A stretch of DNA of 46,222 bases from an uncultured Clostridia bacterium (GCA_944388935.1 CALXKK010000012.1:1-46222); one strand, 5' to 3'. Counted from the first letter of the stretch, positions 26,120 to 34,810 are shown. Program-made: numbers and translations. The notes: generated by a model from the letters alone, not told the origin.

Positions 26120-26156
26120 AGCCACCAAAACGAAATCAAAGATTTCGATGGTGGCT
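26120..26156. repeat. GC-rich inverted repeat between convergent genes
   Basis: An 8-bp outer stem (AGCCACCA / TGGTGGCT) and a 7-bp inner stem (CGAAATC / GATTTCG) enclose AAA. There is no T-tract on either side, so it is not a normal terminator. It could be a dispersed repeat or the structured end of the hpf transcript. Confidence 0.6.
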
Positions 26157-26174
26157 TAAAATCCTGGTTTTAAA

Positions 26175-26696
26175 TTATGCTTCTGGTTGTATTAAACCAT
26201 AATTTTTGTTGTCTTTTAATTTATAAATTACATTTACTTTTCCATTCTCTAAATTAACAAATGTTAAGAATGTATTTCCTTTACTTCCTTGTAATTTTAA
26301 TTTTGCATCTTCTGGTGTCATTGGTTTTATTTCATAATATAGCTCTTTTATTATTTCGTCTTCTGGTTCTGATTGTGTCTCTTCTTGTCCCATTCTTATT
26401 GTTGCTTCTTTAGTCATTTTTTCTCTTTTTGTTTTTGTTTTTCTTATTTGTCCTTCAAGTATATCTATGTTTTTATCTATAGATGCATATAAGTCCTTAT
26501 GAGCTGTTACAGCTTTGTATGTAACTCCACGACTTGAAACTCTTGCTTCTGCAATTTGCTCATTTCCTTCTACTTTTATCGTTACTGTACCGTCAAAATC
26601 ATCTAAGTATTTTGTTAATTTTTCCATTTTCTTTTCTGCATAATCTCTTATTGCATCTGTAACCTCTAAATCTTTTCCTACAACTTTTATGTTCAT
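26175..26696 (-). CDS. hpf: Ribosome hibernation promoting factor, long form
   Basis: A 173-aa protein. The N-terminal domain (about 1-100, MNIKVVGKDLEVTDAIRDYAEKKMEKL) binds the 30S decoding site. The C-terminal domain (about 118-173, ELYYEIKPMTPEDAKLKLQ... TFVNLENGKVNVIYKLKD) dimerises 70S ribosomes into 100S particles in stationary phase. The ATG at 26696 with GAGGAGAG upstream is preferred over a TTG at 26714. The region between the domains is charged and rich in Lys and Glu. Monocistronic. Confidence 0.95.
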   Translation of the reverse strand: MNIKVVGKDLEVTDAIRDYAEKKMEKLTKYLDDFDGTVTIKVEGNEQIAEARVSSRGVTYKAVTAHKDLYASIDKNIDILEGQIRKTKTKREKMTKEATIRMGQEETQSEPEDEIIKELYYEIKPMTPEDAKLKLQGSKGNTFLTFVNLENGKVNVIYKLKDNKNYGLIQPEA

Positions 26697-26742
26697 AAAA
26701 ATCTCTCCTCTCAATTATTTTGCTTTCTTTAGTTACATGCTT

Positions 26743-26771
26743 ATTATATATGGTAAAATGCTTTTTTTCAA
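26743..26771 (-). promoter_or_regulatory. Promoter of hpf
   Basis: On the minus strand TTGAAA (26766-26771) and TATAAT (26743-26748) are spaced by 17 bases. The -35 lies inside a small hairpin (26758-26775) that may weakly terminate recO transcription. Confidence 0.75.
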
Positions 26772-26796
26772 GCATATTTTGTTTTTTTGTATATAA

Positions 26797-27525
26797 TTAG
26801 AAAAGATTATCCATTTTATAATCTTTTTCTAGTTTGTCATTTAGATATAATTTTGATATCATTACCAATTCTTTTATTGAATCTTCGCCTATATTAAACG
26901 AAAAAACTTTTTTAGGTGGTGACATTATAATATACCTAATAGCTTGCATTGTAGAGCTTTGCATATGAATGCAACTTGTATCTTGCTTGCTACATGCTTT
27001 GCATTTAAATCCATTATCCTTTAAACTAAAAAATTCTAAATCTTCTTTTGAATTGCAATTTGTGCATGCTTTTATGTTTGGAGTATATCCTAATATACTT
27101 ATTAATTTCATTTTAAAAATTGCCACTATAAATTCTAAATCTTTGTCTGTTTCTGATATCATATACAAAGTATTTAAATATAATTGCAAAATTCTATATG
27201 AATTTTCATTCTCGTTTGTAACATCAATTATTATTTTAGTTATAAATGACGCATAGTCTAGCTTTTTTAAATCCTTTCGTATATTATAAAAAATTTCTAT
27301 TGGTTCACATGAATTTATATAATAAGTAGAACTAGTTTTATACAAAATATAATCTCCAAAGCATAAAAATTGGCTACCTACTAGGAGCGAACTTCTAAAT
27401 CTTTTCGCTCCGCGGGCAGCACAAGAAATCTTTCCAAGTCCTGGTGTTAACATTGTTAACATTTTATCAAAATCACCCATATTATGTTCAACTAATATAA
27501 TTCCTTTTGTCTTTATTGTTCCCAT
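26797..27525 (-). CDS. recO: DNA repair protein RecO
   Basis: A 242-aa protein with an N-terminal OB fold (about 1-80, KTKGIILVEHNMGDFDKML and GLGKISCAARGAKR), then a helical domain with a four-Cys zinc site (CTNC ... CKAC, about 152-180). RecO loads RecA on SSB-coated DNA with RecR. The gene follows era and yqzL, its usual Firmicute neighbours, and its start overlaps the end of yqzL by 38 bases. Confidence 0.93.
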   Translation of the reverse strand: MGTIKTKGIILVEHNMGDFDKMLTMLTPGLGKISCAARGAKRFRSSLLVGSQFLCFGDYILYKTSSTYYINSCEPIEIFYNIRKDLKKLDYASFITKIIIDVTNENENSYRILQLYLNTLYMISETDKDLEFIVAIFKMKLISILGYTPNIKACTNCNSKEDLEFFSLKDNGFKCKACSKQDTSCIHMQSSTMQAIRYIIMSPPKKVFSFNIGEDSIKELVMISKLYLNDKLEKDYKMDNLF

Positions 27526-27634
27526 TCTTTTCTTCCTCTATTTTTTCTTCTAATTCTTTTAGTTGTTTAAATTCCATAAATGTATTTATATTTCCTGTTT
27601 TTTTAAAGGTGTTCCAAGCTATTTGTTTTAACAT
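27488..27634 (-). CDS. yqzL: YqzL-family small protein (48 aa)
   Basis: A short reading frame between era and recO. It starts MLKQIAWNTFKKTGNINTFM and continues EFKQLKELEE. The W-x-x-F-x-x-TGNI-x-T-[YF] pattern matches the small YqzL family found at this exact place in Bacillus. AAAGGAGATG precedes the ATG. It ends at TGA inside the recO coding region, in another frame; a Lys/Glu/Asn-rich tail extends past the usual end. Function unknown. Confidence 0.85.
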   Translation of the reverse strand: MLKQIAWNTFKKTGNINTFMEFKQLKELEEKIEEEKNGNNKDKRNYIS

Positions 27635-27684
27635 GAAATCATCTCCTTTTTATTATCTTTTGTATTTTATGCATTTTTATTCAT

Positions 27685-28587
27685 TTAGTTGAATTTGAAT
27701 TTTTTTACAATATTGTCTTTATCCTGCCAATCTTCTTTTACTTTTACCCATACTTTTAAATTTAATTTTGTTCCTAACATTTTTTCCAATTCCATTCTTG
27801 CACTTGTTACTATTCGTTTTAGCATTGCACCATTCTTTCCAATAATGATTCCTTTATGTGAATTTCTTAAGCAATATATGGTTGCCTCCACATCATATAT
27901 TTCTTCTCCTTTAGTTGTATTTCTTAAACTCATTTTCTCTACTTCCACATAAATTCCATGTGGTACTTCTTCACTTAAAAATTTTAGTGCCTTTTCTCTT
28001 ATAACTTCTTCTACTAATTGTCTTGATGTTTGGTCTGTATATTCATCTATATCATAATATGCAGGTCCTGGTTTTAATCTTTTCTCTATTTCATCTAAAA
28101 TAATGTTTACACTTTTACTATTAAGTGCAGAAATTGGTATTATTTCTTCGAAATCATATTCTTTTCTGTACATTTCTATAGCCTTTAAAATATCTTCTTT
28201 CTTTATTAGGTCAATTTTATTTAGTACCAAAATAGTTTTTTTATTAATTTGTTTTATTTTATCTAATATAATTCTGTCGCCCTTTGTCATTTCTTTTTTT
28301 GAACTATCCACTATAAACAATATTATATCTACATCTTCTGCAATCTCGTATGCAGTCTCTAGCATAGTTTCTCCTAATTTAGTCTTTGGTTTATGAACTC
28401 CTGGTGTATCTATAAAAACTATTTGTGAGTTTTTTCTATTTACTATTGCTCTTATTGCAGTTCTAGTTGTTTGAGATTTATTTACAGTTATTGCAACCTT
28501 CTCACCTACTAATTTATTTATAAGTGTAGATTTTCCTACATTTGTTCTCCCTATTATTGCAACAAAACCTGATTTAAATTCTGACAT
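27685..28587 (-). CDS. era: GTPase Era
   Basis: A 300-aa essential GTPase that binds the 3' end of 16S rRNA during 30S maturation. G1 is GRTNVGKS (13-20), where GRPNVGKS is the common form, then DTPG, NKID and SAL. A KH RNA-binding domain follows (about 200-300, GIIIGKNGAMLKRI). Length and order are normal. It begins the era-yqzL-recO group. Confidence 0.97.
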   Translation of the reverse strand: MSEFKSGFVAIIGRTNVGKSTLINKLVGEKVAITVNKSQTTRTAIRAIVNRKNSQIVFIDTPGVHKPKTKLGETMLETAYEIAEDVDIILFIVDSSKKEMTKGDRIILDKIKQINKKTILVLNKIDLIKKEDILKAIEMYRKEYDFEEIIPISALNSKSVNIILDEIEKRLKPGPAYYDIDEYTDQTSRQLVEEVIREKALKFLSEEVPHGIYVEVEKMSLRNTTKGEEIYDVEATIYCLRNSHKGIIIGKNGAMLKRIVTSARMELEKMLGTKLNLKVWVKVKEDWQDKDNIVKKFKFN

Positions 28588-28701
28588 CTGCTCATTCCTT
28601 TCTGTATCATTATAATATCATATATTAATTTATTTTTTTGTAGAAACTTAGTATCTATCAAATTAAATTTCACAAATATTTTAACATATTTTTCTGTTTA
28701 A

Positions 28702-28727
28702 TAAAAGACTAGTTTATTAAACTAGTC
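28702..28727 (-). terminator. Terminator of the pdaA-to-DUF3048 operon
   Basis: A 9-bp perfect stem (28719-28727 / 28707-28715) with a 3-base loop is followed by TTTTATT on the minus strand. Confidence 0.75.
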
Positions 28728-28751
28728 CTTATACATAATTTTCTTTTCAAA

Positions 28752-29825
28752 TTATTCAAATGTTACATTGCTATCAATTGGGCATATATTAAAAAATGTG
28801 TTTCCATCATTTACTTGTATTTCATTGCCCTGTAAGTCTTTATATATAGTTTGAGAAGTTCTACTATTTTTTATACATTTTATTTTTATAGCTTTACCAT
28901 TTGTTATATAATATCCATCATTTGTTCCCACATCAGATAAATCCTGTCTGTCTTTATTTTCTGTGTCTTTTAATGGACTATTTTTCTCAAATGTAATTAT
29001 TATATTTTTTGTCGTAATTGCTTCTTTTGTTTCCATATCAGTTTGTTTTTGACCCCTTGCATACCTTGTATACCTTTTGGTTTCTGCATCATATTTATAA
29101 TTAACTGTATGTAAATCTGAATATGGTATTGTTACATTACTTGCAGCAATTCCATTATCTAAGTTAACTTCACTAAATGTATAATTAAGCACGCTGTCTT
29201 TATCTGATGTTGTAGCATATTTTTTACTTTTAGCAATTTCCAATATATCTTTGGTTCTTGTTAAAACATTGTGTGGTGCTGCTTTTTTCTTTGTTCTCCA
29301 AAAGCTTTCTGAGCTTTCGCTTATTCCATTAATATTATTTACTTTTAAAGATGAAATATCTGATTGTGCTTTTGGACTCCATCCATAATGTACATAAATC
29401 GCATCATTTTCTAAAGCATAATCTAAGAAATAATGTCTTGCACTACGAACTGGACCTATTTCTTTTAAGTCTACACCTTTAAACAGTGCCATTAATCTTG
29501 TTTCTCCACCTTCTACAATTATTTCATAAACACTATATGCACTATTTAATCCAACTTGTGGCCATGCTCCTTCATGATTATCTATCATAACTGCTATTGG
29601 TCTATCGTTTCCTTCGAATATACTTTTAGGTTGTTCTGGTTCTTCTTCCTTTAAGCCTTCGGTTGTACCTAAATCTACCAATGGATTTTCTTTGTTTTGA
29701 TTATATATGCAAAAATAATAATAACATCCTGCTGCTATTCCCAAAATTAAAATTAACATTACAATTATAATTGCTACTTTTTTGCTTTTGTGTTTTGTTT
29801 TACTTCTTTTTCCTTTACTACTCAT
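28752..29825 (-). CDS. DUF3048 (YerB-like) secreted or anchored protein
   Basis: A 357-aa protein with a basic N-terminus, a membrane helix (about 17-40, including GCYYYF) and an extracellular domain with the family pattern RPIAVMIDNHEGAWPQVGLNSAYSVYE divided over residues 75-105, then RLMALFKG and GPVRSARHYFLDYA. In Bacillus, YerB is an uncharacterised lipoprotein-like protein. Here a Cys follows the hydrophobic stretch, but the lipobox is poor. It is the last gene of the operon. Confidence 0.85.
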   Translation of the reverse strand: MSSKGKRSKTKHKSKKVAIIIVMLILILGIAAGCYYYFCIYNQNKENPLVDLGTTEGLKEEEPEQPKSIFEGNDRPIAVMIDNHEGAWPQVGLNSAYSVYEIIVEGGETRLMALFKGVDLKEIGPVRSARHYFLDYALENDAIYVHYGWSPKAQSDISSLKVNNINGISESSESFWRTKKKAAPHNVLTRTKDILEIAKSKKYATTSDKDSVLNYTFSEVNLDNGIAASNVTIPYSDLHTVNYKYDAETKRYTRYARGQKQTDMETKEAITTKNIIITFEKNSPLKDTENKDRQDLSDVGTNDGYYITNGKAIKIKCIKNSRTSQTIYKDLQGNEIQVNDGNTFFNICPIDSNVTFE

Positions 29826-29837
29826 TTTATTCCTCTC

Positions 29838-30227
29838 TTATTTCAATAATTCAATTATTTTATCTGCAAATAAAAAATAAGAAACTATTACAGCATTTAG
29901 TGCTGTTAAGACAACAGCTCCAGCTGCTACATCTTTTGCTATCTTCGCTTTTTCGTTATATTCTTCTGTATATAAATCTACTGCTGCTTCTACAGCTGTA
30001 TTCATCATTTCTGTTCCTAGAACTAAAAATACAGAAAGCATTAAAATTGCCCATTCTGTATTACTTATTTTTAATACTATTCCTAATACTGTTACTATTA
30101 TTCCAGCTAGTAATTGTATTTTTAAATTTCTTTGAGTTTTAAATCCATGTGCTATTCCAGAAAAAGCATTTTTCCAGGCTTCTATAAAATTTTTATTATA
30201 TAATCTGCTATCTTTCTTTTTGTCCAT
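29838..30227 (-). CDS. dgkA: Diacylglycerol/undecaprenol kinase
   Basis: A 129-aa integral membrane kinase with three helices (about 38-55, 57-78 and 103-125). Conserved residues are NTAVEAAVDL and AKIAKDVAAGAVVL. In Gram-positives this family (DgkA/UdpK) phosphorylates undecaprenol for wall synthesis. It lies two bases after ybeY, its usual neighbour, which suggests coupled translation. Confidence 0.95.
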   Translation of the reverse strand: MDKKKDSRLYNKNFIEAWKNAFSGIAHGFKTQRNLKIQLLAGIIVTVLGIVLKISNTEWAILMLSVFLVLGTEMMNTAVEAAVDLYTEEYNEKAKIAKDVAAGAVVLTALNAVIVSYFLFADKIIELLK

Positions 30228-30229
30228 AA

Positions 30230-30706
30230 TTACTCCCTATTAATATTCAAATCTTTTAATACATTCTCTTCTTTTTCTCTCATTACTTTTTTATCTTCTT
30301 CTTTTATATGATCATATCCCATTAAATGATAGAAACCATGAACTAGCATATATGCTAATTCCCTTTCGAAGCTATGTCCGTATTCATCAGCTTGCATTTT
30401 TACCTGACTTAAATTAATAATAATATCTCCTAACACTTCTGGTACAATACTTTTTTCTTTTTGTAGCTTTTCTACCTCTTCTTTTTCGAACATAGGAAAA
30501 GATAAAACATCTGTTGCTCTATCTATATTCCTATATTCTTTATTATATTTTTGGATATCTACCGGTGTTGTAAAAATAATACTTATTGTGATATTTTTGT
30601 CTAACAGATTTTCTGTTTCAAAACATTTATTAATAACTTTTTGTGTTAAAGTGGAATACATTTCGTTAGGTTCTACATTTAAAAATTCTATCTCTGCATA
30701 CTTCAT
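30230..30706 (-). CDS. ybeY: Endoribonuclease YbeY
   Basis: A 158-aa zinc-dependent RNase for 16S rRNA maturation and ribosome quality control. The metal motif is HGFYHLMGYDH, with all three His kept and Tyr where Leu is usual. Upstream is RNIDRATDVLSFPM, and LGDIIINL is also conserved. AAAGGATG precedes the ATG. Confidence 0.95.
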   Translation of the reverse strand: MKYAEIEFLNVEPNEMYSTLTQKVINKCFETENLLDKNITISIIFTTPVDIQKYNKEYRNIDRATDVLSFPMFEKEEVEKLQKEKSIVPEVLGDIIINLSQVKMQADEYGHSFERELAYMLVHGFYHLMGYDHIKEEDKKVMREKEENVLKDLNINRE

Positions 30707-30728
30707 TTTTACATCCTTTCAATTTTAT

Positions 30729-31946
30729 TTAGCCAATTTCTTTCTTTTCTTGTCTTTTGAATCTTGAATATATTTTTTCTGCAGTTGTACATGTATTTTT
30801 TAATTGCCTCATTGCACCTAATTCTACTAATTTATTTTTATAAAATTTAATTATTTTACTATAATCTCTTTTAGCAGCTTCCAATTTCTTTAAGTCTGCC
30901 TTTAAAAATAATATTTGTTTTTGTTTTTCGTATTCTTCTAGGTTTCCTTCTTTATTATTTTGTAATTTTTTGTATTCATTCCAGAATAATTTGTATTCTT
31001 CTCTATCTGAAGGTTTGTCCCAATAAATTTTAGTAGAAAGAAGCCTAATATTATAGTCTTCTATTAATTCTATTAATAATTTATATGCTGATTCTCTTTT
31101 GTTTGCTATAGTTGTTGTAACAAGAATTTCTCTTAAGTCCTTTAATATTTTAATATAACATTGTTCTGCTACAACTAGTGGCAAACTATGTGTAAATAAT
31201 TGTCTACTAATTCCAAGTAGTATCATTCTCTTTTCTATTGTGTCTATAATGTCTAATTTTCCAACTGTAAATCTGTCAAACTTCTCGTATTGTGCAATTA
31301 TATTTTTATACATATTAGTATCATCCAATTTTAGTTTTATTGGTAATACCTCTGTAATATAATCTTCTAATAAGTCGAATATTTTATCATAAATAATGCT
31401 TTTATCTTGGTATGTTAAATTATCTGCAAGCTGAATAGAATAATGTTTTAAAACTCCTTTATATAATTGTTCTATTTTTACACTATAAAATTTTTCGTAT
31501 CTAGGAAGAACTTTATTTTCTTCTGATTTTAAAGTCTGATAATCTAATTGTAATAAATATTGTTGTTTTTTATATTTATATTCTAAATATTCTGTTTGTT
31601 TTAAATGTATTACTTCATAATAATTTGAAAGCGCATTTTTTTCGAACTCTGTAGCTGTTCCATTCTTTACTTTTTTATAAATTGAGTCCATTATATATTT
31701 ATCTATTGCTTCTAAATATAAAGTATAAGCATCTTCATATTTTTTAGACAAATTATCTTTTTTAGTTTCGTCTTTTGTTTCATTTTGATATGCTTCGAAT
31801 GCCTTTAACAAGCTACTTCTCTTTATAGAAATCATTAACCCATTAATACCTAACTTTGTTGGTATTAATAATCTACTTATAGTATTTGTTAATTTTGTAA
31901 AAAAATTTTTGTTTGTGCTAACTACTCTAAGACTTCTTTGCTCCAT
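30729..31946 (-). CDS. Unknown helical protein inside the yqf-ybeY operon (405 aa)
   Basis: I do not recognise the family. The protein appears almost entirely alpha-helical and soluble, with many Lys/Tyr/Glu heptad-like stretches (for example EYEKQKQILFLKADLKKLEAAKRD near 350-375, read in parts), and has no signal peptide or clear membrane helix. It sits between yqfD and ybeY, where phoH and often the pgpH-type phosphodiesterase gene occur in other Clostridia. No P-loop is present, so it is not PhoH. The ATG at 31946 is favoured over one at 31955 that is fused to the AAAGG site. It is presumably co-transcribed with the sporulation genes upstream. Confidence 0.75.
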   Translation of the reverse strand: MEQRSLRVVSTNKNFFTKLTNTISRLLIPTKLGINGLMISIKRSSLLKAFEAYQNETKDETKKDNLSKKYEDAYTLYLEAIDKYIMDSIYKKVKNGTATEFEKNALSNYYEVIHLKQTEYLEYKYKKQQYLLQLDYQTLKSEENKVLPRYEKFYSVKIEQLYKGVLKHYSIQLADNLTYQDKSIIYDKIFDLLEDYITEVLPIKLKLDDTNMYKNIIAQYEKFDRFTVGKLDIIDTIEKRMILLGISRQLFTHSLPLVVAEQCYIKILKDLREILVTTTIANKRESAYKLLIELIEDYNIRLLSTKIYWDKPSDREEYKLFWNEYKKLQNNKEGNLEEYEKQKQILFLKADLKKLEAAKRDYSKIIKFYKNKLVELGAMRQLKNTCTTAEKIYSRFKRQEKKEIG

Positions 31947-31959
31947 GTTAATCATCCTT

Positions 31960-33147
31960 TCAAAATACTATTTTTTCATTAGTTCCTATATTTTCAAAGA
32001 CTTCATATGTTACTTCCGCCTCTACCGCACCATCTTTTATATTGTAATTTACTGTTATATTATTTATATTGTCTTTATTTGTTATTTTTTCATTCAATTT
32101 TTCTTCGGCTCTTTTTTTCGCTTCTTCCTTTGCCTCTTCCTCCGTATAATTAACTTCATATTCTTTTATTTCAGAATTATTACATTCGATTAACTCTACG
32201 GGTATATAGAAATTTGAAAATATTTTTAATTTTTTCGTTGCATATATTGTATCATATTTTTCAAAATTTGAAAGTCTTTTATACAAATTTATTCTAAAAT
32301 TATTTATATTTAATGCATATTTTTTCTCCACATTACCTGTTTTTTCCATCTTAGTTTCTTTTAAATTTACAGTTGCTTTTTCTGTGTACCAAACTTCTGC
32401 TTCCACATCCCCAGAAGCTCTAACAAATCTAGTTCCTGTATACTTTCCTTCCATCCAACCTGCAATTAGCAAACTTCCCTCTTTTACTACATCTCCTGGC
32501 TTAACCATTGCGGTTCCACTATTTGCATTTATTTTTATTATTTTTCCTTCCTTGTTTGAGACTATATTACAATAATCATTTTTATCTATAATTTCCGGTT
32601 TAGCTTCCGCTTCTACCACACTTACGATTGCATTAGTACCTTTTAATTCTATCCCCAACCAAGCAACATCATTTCTTGCTAATCGTATATTATTAATTAT
32701 TTCTTTTACATCAACTTTGTTTTTATTTTCTCCTATATAAAGTCCATTTTCATTTAATGAATTTAAAATATCTTCCTCCGTTAAATTATTACCTGTTATT
32801 TTTATTTCTATATTCCATACAAATCTAGATAGCACAAATAATACAACAAAAATAAGAATCATCATGATTAGAAAAATCTTTCTTTTCTTATATTTATGTA
32901 GAAAAAATGGCACACCTTTTTTCTTCTCTATACCTACTTTGCATTTTGTTTTATTTGCTATTCTTTTTATTTTTTTAAAATCTTTTATTCCAATATTAGT
33001 GGTTAAATATATATCATTCTTTTTTTGTATATTCCATAAATATATATTCTGCAACCTACACATATTTATAAATCTTTCGATAAAATAGCCTTCTATATGA
33101 ATATTTACATAACCATTTAAATAACCTTCTATCTTTTTTATAAGCAC
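31960..33147 (-). CDS. yqfD: Sporulation protein YqfD
   Basis: A 395-aa protein of the YqfD family, required for efficient engulfment or forespore development. It has an N-terminal cytoplasmic part with CKVGIEKKKGVPFFLHKYKKRK, one membrane helix (about 90-112), then an extracellular part with LYIGENKN, LKGTNAIVSVVEA and GDVVKEGSLLIAGWMEG (each a family landmark). A C-terminal Lys/Glu helix lies near 330-355. It is six bases downstream of yqfC, its constant partner. Confidence 0.93.
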   Translation of the reverse strand: MLIKKIEGYLNGYVNIHIEGYFIERFINMCRLQNIYLWNIQKKNDIYLTTNIGIKDFKKIKRIANKTKCKVGIEKKKGVPFFLHKYKKRKIFLIMMILIFVVLFVLSRFVWNIEIKITGNNLTEEDILNSLNENGLYIGENKNKVDVKEIINNIRLARNDVAWLGIELKGTNAIVSVVEAEAKPEIIDKNDYCNIVSNKEGKIIKINANSGTAMVKPGDVVKEGSLLIAGWMEGKYTGTRFVRASGDVEAEVWYTEKATVNLKETKMEKTGNVEKKYALNINNFRINLYKRLSNFEKYDTIYATKKLKIFSNFYIPVELIECNNSEIKEYEVNYTEEEAKEEAKKRAEEKLNEKITNKDNINNITVNYNIKDGAVEAEVTYEVFENIGTNEKIVF

Positions 33148-33153
33148 AATATT

Positions 33154-33441
33154 TTAATCCTCCTCGGTGTTTTCAAGATATATTTTAGTGATGTCTCCAC
33201 TTATGAGTACATCATTTTCATTTATTTGATTCAAATTCATTTTTGTTCCTTCTATAATTACTATTCCTATTGATGTACTTATTTTTATTAAATACTCTTC
33301 ATATTCTATAACTCCCTTATAATTTTCTATCATTAATTGATCAAATCCAATTATAGTTATTTTAGGTATATTTGTAGTTACTTCTCTTGGTAATTCCAAC
33401 ATTCTTTCTATCTTATTTCTTGTATTTTTAATGTTGCTCAC
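33154..33441 (-). CDS. yqfC: Sporulation protein YqfC (YabP/YqfC family)
   Basis: A 95-aa beta-rich protein with the family pattern LELPREVTTNIPKITIIG and YKGVIEYEEYLIKI...TSIGIVIIEGTKMNLNQI, split over residues 14-75. Its genes are usually under sigma-E. It lies two bases after pdaA and just before yqfD. No membrane helix. Confidence 0.92.
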   Translation of the reverse strand: MSNIKNTRNKIERMLELPREVTTNIPKITIIGFDQLMIENYKGVIEYEEYLIKISTSIGIVIIEGTKMNLNQINENDVLISGDITKIYLENTEED

Positions 33442-33443
33442 TC

Positions 33444-34253
33444 CTATCTTTCAAATTCATCAAGTGATTTAAATTCATACCCTTCTGCTTTTGCTTCTTT
33501 TATGACACTGTCGAGTACATTTGCATTATCTTTCGAATTTCCATGTAATAACATTATTTCTCCATTATGCAAATTGTCTAATATTATTTTTTTTGCATAA
33601 TCAGTTCCTTTTTGCTTACCTTCGTCATAATCTAAGTAACCAAATGTCCACATTACATTTGTATATCCTAGCTCTTTAGTTATTGCTAATGTTCTTTCGC
33701 TATACTCTCCTTTTGGTGGTCTTATGTATTTCATTTCATATCCCATTTTTTCATATATTGATTGATGTAATTTCATAACTTCATCTTTTATTTCTTCATC
33801 AGAGATATCTGGTAGACTTTTATGATTTACTGTATGATTTCCAACTATATGTCCCTCATCTATCATTCTTTTTACTAATTCTTCAGCGGTATTTAAGTAA
33901 TGTGCTGTTATAAAAAATGTTGCTTTTACATCATTTTCTTTTAAAACATCTAATATCTGTTCTGTGTATCCTGCTTCGTATCCCTCATCAAAAGTTAAAT
34001 AAATATACTTTTTATCTGCATTTCCAATGTAAATACCGTTGTATTTTTCCATTAGTTCTGCATTTTCTTTGCCCACATCAGGCCTTTTATGATCCTTTTC
34101 TCTTTTTATCCCCCAGCCTATTTTTTTATTACTTAAACTACTTCCATTCGTATATACTATTTGATTTTCTTTATATATTGTAAATATTAATAAAAAAATT
34201 AGGACTATAGCACATATCGTAAAAAGTAATTTTTTGTCAAAAATTTTTATCAT
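33444..34253 (-). CDS. pdaA: PdaA-like polysaccharide deacetylase
   Basis: A 269-aa NodB-fold protein with an N-terminal anchor (about 8-27). The catalytic motif is TFDEGYE (D89 and Glu in place of the second Asp), the zinc His pair is in HTVNHKS (H140, H144), and RPPKGEYS and LLHGNSKDN follow. The TFDEGYE form is typical of PdaA, which removes acetyl groups from N-acetylmuramic acid on the way to muramic-delta-lactam in spore cortex. It heads the sporulation operon with yqfCD, which supports that role. GGAGG precedes the ATG. A decayed copy of its first codons and leader lies at 34811-34933. Confidence 0.9.
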   Translation of the reverse strand: MIKIFDKKLLFTICAIVLIFLLIFTIYKENQIVYTNGSSLSNKKIGWGIKREKDHKRPDVGKENAELMEKYNGIYIGNADKKYIYLTFDEGYEAGYTEQILDVLKENDVKATFFITAHYLNTAEELVKRMIDEGHIVGNHTVNHKSLPDISDEEIKDEVMKLHQSIYEKMGYEMKYIRPPKGEYSERTLAITKELGYTNVMWTFGYLDYDEGKQKGTDYAKKIILDNLHNGEIMLLHGNSKDNANVLDSVIKEAKAEGYEFKSLDEFER

Positions 34254-34333
34254 TTTGAACCTCCAATATTATTTTTAATATAAAATCTTTCATTAGTTTT
34301 TGTTTAATTCTATGTTTAATATTGGAAAATATT
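34210..34333. repeat. Intact copy of the repeated pdaA 5' region
   Basis: The first ~15 codons of pdaA and about 80 bases upstream of it match 34811-34933 in the same orientation. Identity is high at both ends (TTTTTTGTC and TATTGGAAAATAT blocks) and weaker in the middle. Confidence 0.65.
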
Positions 34334-34380
34334 ACAAAGAAGATTTTTTGATTTTGGTTTGCCAAGCTCAGAAAAATTGC

Positions 34381-34406
34381 AAAAAAAAATACCCGTTTAC
34401 CAGGTA
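34381..34406 (-). terminator. Terminator of the 90-aa gene
   Basis: On the minus strand TACCTG and CGGGTA pair (6 bp, one G-U) around a GTAAA loop, followed by about nine T. Confidence 0.8.
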
Positions 34407-34442
34407 GATTTAGAAAAAATATTACATATTATAAATAAAAAT

Positions 34443-34715
34443 TTATGAATTTTGTATTCCCCCTCCTCTAGCAACATCAAAGAAATAACCTGCACCTCTT
34501 TCAACTACAGTTTTAAATATTGCAACTTCGTCGTCAGTATAATGCCCATCTTTCTCTACTATTTTATAGCTTGGAAGTTCGAAAACTACAGTATCAAAAC
34601 CTTCTTCTGTTGGCCTTTCAAAAGAAACTCTTATATATTCTTCTCCATTATCTTTTTTTCTAATATCTGAAAAAACAACCAAAGTTCCGTCTGCATAAGT
34701 AACAAATTCGTGCAT
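34443..34715 (-). CDS. Small hypothetical protein (90 aa)
   Basis: I do not recognise the family. The sequence starts MHEFVTYADGTLVVFSDI and reads as alternating beta strands with many acidic residues. It ends RGAGYFFDVARGGGIQNS. It is soluble, with no signal. A GTG at 34718 is an alternative start, and GAGGAG lies 11-14 bases upstream. The gene has its own extended -10 promoter and a clean terminator, which support a real gene. It lies between pdaA and the agr locus, flanked by the two copies of a repeat. Confidence 0.7.
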   Translation of the reverse strand: MHEFVTYADGTLVVFSDIRKKDNGEEYIRVSFERPTEEGFDTVVFELPSYKIVEKDGHYTDDEVAIFKTVVERGAGYFFDVARGGGIQNS

Positions 34716-34753
34716 CACTTCTAATCACTCTCCTCGTCTTCTATATTATTAGT

Positions 34754-34759
34754 AGTATA
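34754..34759 (-). promoter_or_regulatory. Extended -10 promoter of the 90-aa gene
   Basis: TGGTATACT on the minus strand gives TG-N-TATACT, with no good -35 element. Confidence 0.45.
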
Positions 34760-34810
34760 CCACAAAGCATCAAATTTTCCTATACTTTTAAATAATAATA
34801 AAATAATATT

